This document shows positions 36,980 to 45,530 of a stretch of 64,000 nt of DNA, piece after piece; the stretch's first letter is position 1; every line of letters begins with the position of its first letter. The notes under the pieces were generated by a model. It had not been told where the DNA came from. It made no database searches and saw nothing but the letters and a program-made list of their open reading frames with translations. Both the position numbers and the translations under genes were made by a program. Source of the stretch: Sulfuricurvum sp. (GTDB lineage: Bacteria > Campylobacterota > Campylobacteria > Campylobacterales > Sulfurimonadaceae); the NCBI GenBank assembly GCA_024637295.1, contig JAGXFL010000011.1, positions 62,001 through 126,000 on the forward strand, read 5' to 3'.

Positions 36980-38185
36980 ATGAAACGTTATTGGAATCTT
37001 TTACGCAGTGAACCATTGTTGGCAAAACTCTCGTTAATCCAGCTGATTGCTTATTTTGGAGCATGGTTTAGCAATGTGGCTATTTATACTTTATTGATCA
37101 CTTTACAAGTAGATGCCTCAATCATTGCTTTTGTGGCTGCACTGCATTTTTTTGCCGGCGTATTGCAGGCACCTTTGAGCGGTGTAATTATTGATCGCTT
37201 TTCTCCGAAAAAATTGATGATTACATTGACTGTCATTGAAATTTGCTGCACTTTGCTATTACTGAGTATTGACGAAGTGTCGAAATTGCCATTGTTATAT
37301 CTCTTGGTATTTGCCCGAATGGCAGCGGCAAGTTTTCAATTCACCGTAGAGATGTCGCTTTTGCCACGAATTTTGAGTGGGAAGTCATTGCAAAGTGCTA
37401 ATGAAATTCATTCCATAATTTGGTCGTTATCGTATACGCTTGGTATGGCACTAAGTGGTCTTTTGGTCTACACCGTTGGGGTAAAATTTGCCTTTTTATT
37501 GGATGCATGTATATTTATGATTGTTTTAGTACTTCAATTTAATTTACATTTTTCTGTTGAAAAAATGGAACCAACATCCCGCTTTTTGACTATGATGGGC
37601 AATGCATTACGTTATATAAAAAAGGAACGGATCGTATGGCATTTGATGCTGTTGCATTCGGTAGTGGCATTTACCGCATTTGATGCGCTTGTTGTGTTAA
37701 GTGCACAAAAATATTATATGAATGTTATTGCGGTTTCACTAGGCATAGGATTGGTACATGCCGCACGCGCGGTTGGACTTGCGATCGGGCCACTGTTTTT
37801 GGGAGAATGGATCACGATTAAACGATTGGAATTGTTACTGTTTGCAGAAGCGGCGGCGATTGGATTGTGGGCGTGGGCAATGAATGATTTTTATACTTCT
37901 ATGGCAGCATCGGTGTTGGTTGGATTTATGACAACGACGTTGTGGTCCTATACCTATACCCTGATACAAAAACATACGCATCATGACTATTACGGACGGG
38001 TAGTCGCGTATAATGATATGATTTTTTTAACCGTAGGGGGACTGGTTTCATTGTTAATCGGATTTTTGGTAAAACTGGGATGGACATTGGAATCGATAAC
38101 CTTAGTATTGGCCGGAGCGTTTTTGATTGCGGCATTTTACTATCGATGGTTGCGTCAACATTATGAACTTCAGGAGATTGGATAA
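36980..38185 (+). CDS. Major facilitator superfamily transporter
   Basis: A 401-residue polytopic inner-membrane protein with about 12 hydrophobic segments in two halves. The first loop has the MFS signature-like PLSGVIIDRFSPKKLM near residues 68-83. The layout resembles the enterobactin-exporter/MFS_3 group of drug or siderophore exporters; the substrate is unknown. It is divergent from flaG. Its stop codon overlaps the ATG of the next small gene by one base. Confidence 0.85.
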   Translation: MKRYWNLLRSEPLLAKLSLIQLIAYFGAWFSNVAIYTLLITLQVDASIIAFVAALHFFAGVLQAPLSGVIIDRFSPKKLMITLTVIEICCTLLLLSIDEVSKLPLLYLLVFARMAAASFQFTVEMSLLPRILSGKSLQSANEIHSIIWSLSYTLGMALSGLLVYTVGVKFAFLLDACIFMIVLVLQFNLHFSVEKMEPTSRFLTMMGNALRYIKKERIVWHLMLLHSVVAFTAFDALVVLSAQKYYMNVIAVSLGIGLVHAARAVGLAIGPLFLGEWITIKRLELLLFAEAAAIGLWAWAMNDFYTSMAASVLVGFMTTTLWSYTYTLIQKHTHHDYYGRVVAYNDMIFLTVGGLVSLLIGFLVKLGWTLESITLVLAGAFLIAAFYYRWLRQHYELQEIG

Positions 38186-38466
38186 TGACACAAACACTAT
38201 ATACCTATGATGGAGGGGAAATCGATTTATCCCTCGTGACCCGTTTATATCCTGCTGCACTCATCAGCGCTGGGGGAGAGAGTGCATCGGTATCGCTGGA
38301 GTGGGCTGAGATGAAAAAAGAGCAGATCACACTTGAATCCTATGTTCTGATCTGTGATTTTGATCCTGTTGGTGAAGTACCAGTGAATCGTGTTGAGATA
38401 CGGTATGAAACGAAAGAAGCACTTTTTGCCGCAATGAATGATATCGCCTCTCTTATAAAATCTTGA
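38185..38466 (+). CDS. Hypothetical small protein between two transporter genes
   Basis: An unrecognised 93-residue acidic soluble protein with alternating beta-strands and a C-terminal helix, no signal peptide and no membrane span. Overlaps of one base with the MFS gene and four bases with the MATE gene indicate translational coupling, so it is likely a real gene. Function cannot be given. Confidence 0.7.
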   Translation: MTQTLYTYDGGEIDLSLVTRLYPAALISAGGESASVSLEWAEMKKEQITLESYVLICDFDPVGEVPVNRVEIRYETKEALFAAMNDIASLIKS

Positions 38467-39779
38467 ATACTCTTTCTCTTAAACGCCGTGTCATTTCCTT
38501 GGCCATTCCAGCCGCACTCAAACAACTTTTGGACATTGTACAACTGCTTATCGATATGTTGATGGTGGGAACTCTGGGCATTGCTGCATTGGCAGCAGTG
38601 GGTTTGAGTATGCAGTTTATGATGCTTATACAAACTCTCATGGGCCTTTATGTCGTTGGTGGTAGTGCGGTGATTGCTCGCTACATCGGAAGTGGCCGAT
38701 TAAAACGGGCCGGTAGTGTTGCCTATATCATAGCCATTATGGCATTTATCCTTTCGCTTATTATTATGACTGTCGGCTATTATGGTTCCGAGAGTTTTTT
38801 TCGTTTGATGGGTTCAGATGCTGAGGTTGTCGAGCTGGGAACTGTTTATTTTGGTACGTTATCTCTTGGGATGATTTTGATTTTCATGGATACGTTGGCA
38901 TTTACGGTTCTCAGTGCTGCAGGGGATACCAAAAGTTCTCTCTATATCAAGATCTTTTCGGCCACATTACATGCGGGCTTAAACTACATGTTTATCTTCG
39001 GTCATGGTGGATTTGAAGCGATGGGGATTGTGGGGGCGGCATATGCGACCTTGTGTGCTTATGGTTTTAGTCTATTGATATATGGATGGTTGTTTTATCG
39101 AGCCAAAAAGATACGGGTGGTTCCTATTTTTCATTGGAGTGATGTTAAGCGCATCGTCACCATCGGGTTTCCGGCAGTGGCGGAGCGTTTTATCGGAATC
39201 AGTGCTTTTTTAATCTTTGTGTGGCTAATCGCTTCGTATGGAACTCAGGCCCTTGCGGGGTATCAAGTAGGAGCTCGTATCGAGGCTTTTGCGTTTATGC
39301 CAGGCTATGGATTTTCCGTTGCAGCGATGGTACTCAGTGGGCAGTATCTTGGAGCGAAGCAAAAAGAGAATGCGTATGCAGCGGGGTTGCTTAGTGTGAA
39401 AATTGCAGCTATTTTTATGGGAAGTGTCGGAATTGTCTTAGTTGTTTTTCCCCATTATCTAGCGCAATTTTTTACCTACGATCCCCAAACAATCGAATCG
39501 GCGGCACTTTATCTACGTCTTGTTGGGGTGACTCAAATTCCGCTTGCGGTTACGTTTGTACTCAGTGGAGCACTACGTGGTGCGGGTGCTACACGATTGA
39601 CACTGCGTATCAGTACTACATCTATGTGGTGTTTTCGAATTTTGCCTGCATGGTTGGTTGTGCACTATGGAATGAGTATTATGGGGGTCTATCTGGCGAT
39701 GGCCGTTGAAACGTTTATCAAAGGGATATGGTTTTACAGCGTGTACCGTCAGCGAAAATGGTTGGACGAGAAGATTTAA
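38463..39779 (+). CDS. MATE-family efflux transporter
   Basis: A 438-residue inner-membrane protein with about 12 spans in two MatE repeats (about 10-170 and 235-395). Family features are the SLAIPAALKQLLDIVQLLID first helix and the TLGIAALAAVGLS following loop, and a repeat of the same pattern near residue 235. MATE proteins exchange Na+ or H+ for cationic drugs. The start is TTG at 38463, overlapping the preceding gene. The stop overlaps that of the convergent PAS gene by four bases. Confidence 0.93.
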   Translation: MNTLSLKRRVISLAIPAALKQLLDIVQLLIDMLMVGTLGIAALAAVGLSMQFMMLIQTLMGLYVVGGSAVIARYIGSGRLKRAGSVAYIIAIMAFILSLIIMTVGYYGSESFFRLMGSDAEVVELGTVYFGTLSLGMILIFMDTLAFTVLSAAGDTKSSLYIKIFSATLHAGLNYMFIFGHGGFEAMGIVGAAYATLCAYGFSLLIYGWLFYRAKKIRVVPIFHWSDVKRIVTIGFPAVAERFIGISAFLIFVWLIASYGTQALAGYQVGARIEAFAFMPGYGFSVAAMVLSGQYLGAKQKENAYAAGLLSVKIAAIFMGSVGIVLVVFPHYLAQFFTYDPQTIESAALYLRLVGVTQIPLAVTFVLSGALRGAGATRLTLRISTTSMWCFRILPAWLVVHYGMSIMGVYLAMAVETFIKGIWFYSVYRQRKWLDEKI

Positions 39780-40189
39780 TGCTCATCTTCCCTCATCTGC
39801 AGGTATTGTTTCTCGATACTTTGTATTTGGACGCGTTGGGGAACTTTGCGCGATGCGATGTATCCTATAATTTCTCCTGAAGCATCTTTTTTGGGAACAA
39901 TATTGACGATAACCCAGTAGAATTTGCCGTCTTTTCGCAGGTTTTTAACATAACCTTCCCAAACTTTTCCTTCTTGAATGATTTTCCACATTCCTTCAAA
40001 AGCGGCTTTTGGCATATCAGGATGACGCAGGACACTATGGGGCTGGCCGATGACCTCTTCTTTGGAATAGCCGCTCATCTCACTAAATTTGCGATTTACA
40101 AAAGTAATGATTCCTTTGGTATCGGTTTCAGAAATAAGACTTCGCCCATCAAAAAATATTTCTTCATTTAAAGGAGTAGGATGTTTCAT
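39776..40189 (-). CDS. Stand-alone PAS-domain protein (Aer/CetB-like)
   Basis: A 137-residue cytoplasmic protein that is a single PAS domain (about 18-125). The pattern SETDTKGIITFVNRKFSEMSGYS, HSVLRHPDMP and WEGYVKNLRKDGKFYWV is that of Aer-type redox/energy-taxis PAS domains that bind FAD. In Campylobacter jejuni such free PAS proteins (CetB, CetC) signal to the separate transducer CetA. No membrane anchor or transducer gene is adjacent here, so the partner must lie elsewhere. An FAD-dependent energy-taxis role is inference. Confidence 0.85.
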   Translation of the reverse strand: MKHPTPLNEEIFFDGRSLISETDTKGIITFVNRKFSEMSGYSKEEVIGQPHSVLRHPDMPKAAFEGMWKIIQEGKVWEGYVKNLRKDGKFYWVIVNIVPKKDASGEIIGYIASRKVPQRVQIQSIEKQYLQMREDEH

Positions 40190-40301
40190 GGTATGCTTCC
40201 TAAGCTAATTTTTTTATTTGCTTTGATTATTGTATCAAAAGTATTAAAAAAACAAAAGATTATTATAAAATAATATTAAAATAAAAACACAATGATTCCT
40301 G

Positions 40302-42176
40302 ATGGAGAAGAGATTAATGGACCATTATTTGATGACTAATCCGCTGTGCGGTCTTTATATCACTGAAGATAGCGATGGAATTTGTGCAGGTTTTGCAACA
40401 ATAGGGGCATTGGGGATGAGCGGTTGGGTGTGTGAAATCGCATCGGATGCGACACACCCTTATGCCTCTATCGATAAGATTTTGCATTTGCTGTTTGTCG
40501 CATCGGCGCAAAAAATAATCATCGGTGCTTCTTCTCCTGCTTTGTATGAAACAATAAAGCATCATTTTGAATCATTCGAGGTTATTTTTGAATCAGCATC
40601 AATAGCTGTCGGTGAACAAAATGATCTTTTTGAAGCAGTTTTTTCACTTCGTTCACTTTTAAGCCCTATTGATCATCTGAGTTTAGAAGACTCTGCTTAT
40701 GCTGCTATGGCATTGAGCTATGTTTCCATACATGTACGTGACTCTTATTTTCTTCCGTTTGCCGCTCCGACTGTTTTACGGATGAATGGATTGCTTCAAA
40801 TGGGGAACAATCCGCTTGAACAGCTGGAAATGGTATCGCATGATGAACGAGAACCAAGTATTGCCAAACTATTTTTGAAGATGCGTACGGATGTCGGGAA
40901 AGCATTGGGTCGATTTCGTTTCGGTTTGCCGATTGTGAATATCGATGAACTCAACATCAGGTACGATCGCATCGAAAAGCTGCGATCACATTGTGATTTT
41001 TTGGATCAGGAATTGGCACAATTGCCAAATTTATCGCAAGCATGGGCAGTTGTCCGTTTACAATCGTTGTGGGATGAAAATTCACAACAGTTATGTGCGG
41101 GATTGGAGAAATTGGCAGCGGTTAATGAGTATTTGGAAAAACACAAAGTGGATATACCGCTCATTGCATCATCAGAAATACGAGATTGGTATTTTGAGTT
41201 CAAAAATAATTATTACAGAACGCAATGGCTAAAAGGGCAGAATGCATTTATCCATTCCTTATTAGTGTTTGTAGCGCAGTTGGATGTCACGGTTACTTCG
41301 GCATTGGTGGCTGCAAGACACGGTTTGTGTCGTCCAACTCTGGTTAAGACTGTGAGCAATGAATCGTTTATGCAGGTGATGGGATTGCGTCATTTGCTTG
41401 TCGAGGCACAAGGTAATGAATACGTTCCCAATGATATCGTGATGGGAAATCGTGATTATTTGGATATTCCCTATCCCCAAACGGTGATGCTCGATCCCAG
41501 ATTACACGATGGGGCTGAGATTAATGGAGTTTTGCTGTATGGAATCAATTCCAGTGGAAAATCGTCACTCATGAAAGCGATTGGTATTGCGGTTGTCTTG
41601 GCACAAGGAGGTTTTTTTGTTCCTGCGAAAGTGATGAAATTTTCCCCCTTTGAAGCACTGTTTACCCGAATACTTTCTCGTGACAATGTGGTCAAATCAC
41701 TCTCGACTTTTGGAGTTGAGATGCTTGAACTTAACAGCATCTTTTACAAAGTGACTCCTAAGACATTGGTTTTGGGAGATGAGATCAGCCACGGGACTGA
41801 AACTCTCTCTGCGGTAGCGATTGTCGCGAGTACTATCTTGGAACTTTCACGTAAAAATCCACTTTTTATTTTGACGACCCATTTGCATCAACTTTCAATG
41901 GTTGGAGATTTGACTCGACTGCGCAATGTGGTTAATTTGCATCTGAGCGTTCATTATGATGAGCAAAGTGACCGTTTGATATATGATCGTGTTTTACGTG
42001 CAGGACGAGGAAGCAGTGTTTACGGGCTTGAATTTGCTGAATCTCTTCACATGCATGAAGGGTTTTTGGCCAATGCAAAACGGATCAGGGAGAGTTTGGC
42101 AGAAGAATATGACGGACTTGAACTCAGACGTCAGTTGAAATCTCCGAAGGCAAAATCAATGTACGTGAGATTATAA
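40302..42176 (+). CDS. MutS-family ATPase lacking the mismatch-recognition domain
   Basis: A 624-residue ABC-type ATPase of the MutS superfamily. The C-terminal ATPase has Walker A GINSSGKSS near 414-422, Walker B VLGDEISHGTE near 490 and a TTHLHQL switch near 525. A lever/core helical domain covers about 150-400. Residues 1-110 resemble the MutS connector domain, and the mismatch-sensing domain I with its Phe-x-Glu motif is missing. It is longer than nothing like MutS2's Smr tail: no Smr or HNH domain follows. The ATPase motifs recall the MutS7 group reported from Campylobacterota, giant viruses and octocoral mitochondria. An ATG at 40317 with a GGAG site is an alternative start. Confidence 0.82.
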   Translation: MEKRLMDHYLMTNPLCGLYITEDSDGICAGFATIGALGMSGWVCEIASDATHPYASIDKILHLLFVASAQKIIIGASSPALYETIKHHFESFEVIFESASIAVGEQNDLFEAVFSLRSLLSPIDHLSLEDSAYAAMALSYVSIHVRDSYFLPFAAPTVLRMNGLLQMGNNPLEQLEMVSHDEREPSIAKLFLKMRTDVGKALGRFRFGLPIVNIDELNIRYDRIEKLRSHCDFLDQELAQLPNLSQAWAVVRLQSLWDENSQQLCAGLEKLAAVNEYLEKHKVDIPLIASSEIRDWYFEFKNNYYRTQWLKGQNAFIHSLLVFVAQLDVTVTSALVAARHGLCRPTLVKTVSNESFMQVMGLRHLLVEAQGNEYVPNDIVMGNRDYLDIPYPQTVMLDPRLHDGAEINGVLLYGINSSGKSSLMKAIGIAVVLAQGGFFVPAKVMKFSPFEALFTRILSRDNVVKSLSTFGVEMLELNSIFYKVTPKTLVLGDEISHGTETLSAVAIVASTILELSRKNPLFILTTHLHQLSMVGDLTRLRNVVNLHLSVHYDEQSDRLIYDRVLRAGRGSSVYGLEFAESLHMHEGFLANAKRIRESLAEEYDGLELRRQLKSPKAKSMYVRL

Positions 42177-42208
42177 TTAGGATTAGTGATGGAAATAGAG
42201 GATATGCA

Positions 42209-43303
42209 TTGAACGTTATTGAACTTTTTAAAAAATTTATCGAATCCAAAAGCCAAACTCCCGATGATGGTGGGATGCTTGAATTTATTGAACATTATCT
42301 GGTCGGCTTTACGACTATTCGTGTTGATACACAAGGGGTGAAAAACCTTTTTGCCTATCGCCGTTTTGGCGAAGGTCCGCATCTGTGTTTCGCAGGGCAT
42401 GTCGATGTTGTTCCCGCCGGAGATGGATGGACAACTGACCCTTATACGGCGACAGAGATTGACGGATACATTTACGGACGCGGTGCACAGGATATGAAAA
42501 GTGGCGTGAGTGCCTTTACCCAAGCGCTCAAAGATGCTGAGCATTTTAACGGGACACTTTCCATTTTACTCACCTCAGATGAAGAGGGGCCTGCGAAGTA
42601 TGGAACGGCGGAAGTTTTGGCGTATCTCAAAGAACATGATCTATTACCTGATGCCGTTGTGGTAGCCGAACCTACGTGCGAGACTATATTTGGAGATGCG
42701 ATCAAAGTAGGGCGACGTGGTTCTATTAATGGTGTGTTGGAATTGCATGGTAAACAAGGTCATGCTGCGTACCCTGAAAAAGCGATCAATCCAATCCATC
42801 AAATTGCACGGGTTTTACCAACGGTAGCGGGTGCGTTTTTGGATGGGGGGGATGAGTATTTTGCCCCAAGTCAATTGGTCGTGACGGATATACGCTCCGG
42901 GATAGAGACGACCAATGTCTCTCCAGGGAAGCTGAAGATGATGTTTAATGTCCGTAATTCGACTAAGACCGATAAAGCGGCTATAGAACTCTTTATCGCA
43001 CAGCACTTTACAGGGCTTGATTACACACTCACTTTGGATCAGTCAGCAATCCCTTTTGTAACGGATGCAAGTACGAGGATTGTCCAAGTGCTCAGCGACT
43101 CGATTCGTGAAGTGTGTGATATTACTCCCAAGCACTCAACGGCAGGGGGGACATCGGATGCCCGTTTTGTTGCGACGTATGGGATTGATGTGATCGAATT
43201 TGGGGTGATCAACGATACGATTCACGCGCCAAATGAACGAACATCCATTCGTGAAGTAGAACAACTGCACCGTATTTTCAGCCGTCTTATTGCGCAATTT
43301 TGA
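42209..43303 (+). CDS. dapE: Succinyl-diaminopimelate desuccinylase
   Basis: DapE hydrolyses N-succinyl-LL-diaminopimelate in the pathway to lysine and meso-DAP for peptidoglycan. The 364-residue M20 metallopeptidase keeps its metal ligands: HVDVVPAGDGW near 68-78, GRGAQDMKSG near 93-102, SDEEGPA near 128-134 and a late His in NDTIHAPNE near 342-350. A lid domain occupies about 175-290. The start is TTG at 42209; no ATG is near. It follows the MutS-type gene by 32 bases. Confidence 0.94.
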   Translation: MNVIELFKKFIESKSQTPDDGGMLEFIEHYLVGFTTIRVDTQGVKNLFAYRRFGEGPHLCFAGHVDVVPAGDGWTTDPYTATEIDGYIYGRGAQDMKSGVSAFTQALKDAEHFNGTLSILLTSDEEGPAKYGTAEVLAYLKEHDLLPDAVVVAEPTCETIFGDAIKVGRRGSINGVLELHGKQGHAAYPEKAINPIHQIARVLPTVAGAFLDGGDEYFAPSQLVVTDIRSGIETTNVSPGKLKMMFNVRNSTKTDKAAIELFIAQHFTGLDYTLTLDQSAIPFVTDASTRIVQVLSDSIREVCDITPKHSTAGGTSDARFVATYGIDVIEFGVINDTIHAPNERTSIREVEQLHRIFSRLIAQF

Positions 43304-43330
43304 TAAAATGGAAAATACAGAGGTGATGTC

Positions 43331-43729
43331 ATGAAAAAGATATTTTTGCTGATGATGCTTTGCGTCGGTGTGTTTGGTGTGGAAGTTACATGGAACAAAT
43401 CTTATGATGAAGCGCTCGCAAAAGCTAAAAAAGAGTCTAAGCCTTTGATGGTTCTCATTACAAGTGAACAGTGCCGATGGTGCCGAAAGCTTGAGAGTAC
43501 CACCTTGCAAGACGAAGAGATTATTGCACGAATAAATACTAAATTTCAAGCAGTTAATGTGACTAAAGACAAGAGTACTTATCCGAAGAGTTTAACGGCC
43601 AAAATGGTCCCGATGAGTTATTTTATCGATCCCTCGAACGGCAAAGTACTTTACTCTATCCCAGGTTATTGGGGAAGTGAAGATTATAACTCGATTCTCG
43701 ATGATGCTTTGCGCAAATACAAAAAATAA
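43331..43729 (+). CDS. Exported thioredoxin-fold protein
   Basis: A 132-residue protein with a signal peptide (about 1-17) and a thioredoxin-like domain containing a Cys-Arg-Trp-Cys active site (SEQCRWCRKLE, about 50-60) and a cis-Pro region (MVPMSYFID). The DUF255/SoxW-like pattern suggests a periplasmic thiol reductase or a heme/sulfur-protein redox partner. It follows dapE and precedes RidA by nine bases. A similar protein is encoded at 50861-51280. Confidence 0.8.
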   Translation: MKKIFLLMMLCVGVFGVEVTWNKSYDEALAKAKKESKPLMVLITSEQCRWCRKLESTTLQDEEIIARINTKFQAVNVTKDKSTYPKSLTAKMVPMSYFIDPSNGKVLYSIPGYWGSEDYNSILDDALRKYKK

Positions 43730-43738
43730 AGGATTCTC

Positions 43739-44113
43739 ATGATGAAAATAGTACAAACTCCCGATGCACCTGCGGCAATAGGACCATATTCTCAAGCGAT
43801 GATCGCAAACGGTATGGTTTTTACCTCAGGTCAGATCGCACTTACCCCTGCGGGTGTGATGCTAAGCGGTGATGTTAAAGAGCAATGCGCGCAAGTGTTG
43901 TCCAATCTCAAAGCGGTTTTAGAAGCGGCAGGAAGTTCTATGAATAAAGTAGTCAAAACGACTATTTTCCTCGATAATATGGATGATTTTGTGGCGGTAA
44001 ATGAACTGTATGCAGCGGCTTTTGGTGATCACAAGCCGGCTCGTTCTACGGTTGCAGTCAAGACATTGCCTAAAAACGCATTGGTAGAGATCGACGCGAT
44101 AGCATTGGTTTAA
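43739..44113 (+). CDS. ridA: RidA-family enamine/imine deaminase
   Basis: RidA hydrolyses reactive 2-aminoacrylate and related imines made by PLP enzymes. The 124-residue protein has the family pattern [14 protein letters not shown] at the N-terminus, GQIALTP near 30, the conserved Arg in [12 protein letters not shown] near 103 and a terminal EIDAIALV. The first codon at 43739 is followed by a second ATG, either of which could be used. It converges with the efflux operon, leaving 19 bases. Confidence 0.93.
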   Translation: MMKIVQTPDAPAAIGPYSQAMIANGMVFTSGQIALTPAGVMLSGDVKEQCAQVLSNLKAVLEAAGSSMNKVVKTTIFLDNMDDFVAVNELYAAAFGDHKPARSTVAVKTLPKNALVEIDAIALV

Positions 44114-44132
44114 TGCTTCTTGCGCGTAGTCG

Positions 44133-45530
44133 TTAGTTTTCCCACCCGCCACCAAGCGCTTTATAAAGGCTGATCGTGGTGGTGAGAACGTTTTGTTTTG
44201 AAATTATTGCTTGCTGTTGCGCTGCAATCCAATTTTGTTGTACCACTAGAAGATCAGTATACGAATAGGTTCCTACTTTGTAGCGAAGCTGTGCTTGTTC
44301 AAATGCTTTTTTGAGGGCGTCAGCTCTTTTTTGATTATAGGTGACTTGTTCTTTGGCTTTGGTGTTTTGTGCCAATGCATTGTCGGTATCATTGAGAGCC
44401 GAGAGAACTGTTTTATGGTAAAGAGCAACACTTTGGTTGTAATCAGCACGGGCTACATTCATCTGTGCATCAATCAGTCCGGCAGTGAAGATGGGGATGG
44501 ATGCAACCGGAGTGATTTGCCACAGTTTGGTTGGATTGGAAAAGAGGTTGGATAATGTATCGCTTTGCACCCCCATCATGGCTGTCAGGCTAAGATTTGG
44601 AAAATAAGCAGCTTTAGTGATTCCGATTTTAGCATTGGCAGCGATCAAGTTCTGCTCTGCAATAGCAACATCGGGTCGGCGTGTCAGAAGCTGGCTTGGA
44701 AGCCCCATAGGAACTTCTGGAACGGTGATAGAATCCATTGAATTAACATCAAGATTTTTGTTGGTATCGCCCAATAGAGTGTTCAGAGTACTTTCCTCAG
44801 TTGCACGTGCTGCTTCGAGTTGTGAGAGGACAGCACGTGATGCTTCTACCGCGGCAGAGGCACTGAGCCATTCTGTTTGGGCAATAGCGCCGAGTTTGTA
44901 TTTTAGAAGGGTATTTTTTTCGATATCCTGAGTTGCAGTGATATTGTCATGTGCCAGATGTATTTGATCATTGAGAGATGAAAGGCGCACGTATGATGCA
45001 CATACGGCGGCAGAAACGGTGAGTTGGACATTGCGACGGTTGTATTCACTGGCTAGCAGTTGTGAACGTGCAGCTTCAGTCGTGCGTTTGACTCGGCCAT
45101 AAAAATCGATCTCATAGCTCGCCATACTCAGTGATCCGGCATACGTAGAAGTGATTCCATCTCGAAGATTCCGGTTAGGAATCGAATTTTCGGTACTTTT
45201 GCGATCAAATGATGCTGAAGCATTTATTTGAGGGTAGAGATACGACTCAGTTTGCTCAAATTGACCCAGATAAGCATCCATCTGCGCTTGTGAAATAGCG
45301 ATGTCATAGTTCGAAGCAAGCGCTTTATCCACGAGCTTGGTAAGGATAGGGTCGTGAAACGATTCCCACCAATTTTTATCAATCGTCCCTTTTTGTACGG
45401 GACTTTGGCTTGCATCACTGTTGTGAAAGTTAGCCGGAACTACAGAGACCGGTTTGAGATAATCAGGCCCGATACTGCATCCGCTTAGCAGCAGGAGTGA
45501 TGAAAGGAGCAGGGAGAATTTAGTGTTCAT
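44133..45530 (-). CDS. Outer-membrane efflux lipoprotein (OprM/NodT type)
   Basis: This TolC-like trimer forms the outer-membrane exit duct of the RND pump encoded upstream. The 465-residue protein starts with a lipoprotein signal peptide with lipobox LLSGC (Cys18). Two outer-membrane efflux repeats cover about 60-250 and 275-455, containing typical lines such as NYDIAISQAQMDAYLGQ and SLSMASYEIDFYGRVKR. The start overlaps the end of the RND gene by 11 bases, so translation is coupled. Confidence 0.93.
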   Translation of the reverse strand: MNTKFSLLLSSLLLLSGCSIGPDYLKPVSVVPANFHNSDASQSPVQKGTIDKNWWESFHDPILTKLVDKALASNYDIAISQAQMDAYLGQFEQTESYLYPQINASASFDRKSTENSIPNRNLRDGITSTYAGSLSMASYEIDFYGRVKRTTEAARSQLLASEYNRRNVQLTVSAAVCASYVRLSSLNDQIHLAHDNITATQDIEKNTLLKYKLGAIAQTEWLSASAAVEASRAVLSQLEAARATEESTLNTLLGDTNKNLDVNSMDSITVPEVPMGLPSQLLTRRPDVAIAEQNLIAANAKIGITKAAYFPNLSLTAMMGVQSDTLSNLFSNPTKLWQITPVASIPIFTAGLIDAQMNVARADYNQSVALYHKTVLSALNDTDNALAQNTKAKEQVTYNQKRADALKKAFEQAQLRYKVGTYSYTDLLVVQQNWIAAQQQAIISKQNVLTTTISLYKALGGGWEN

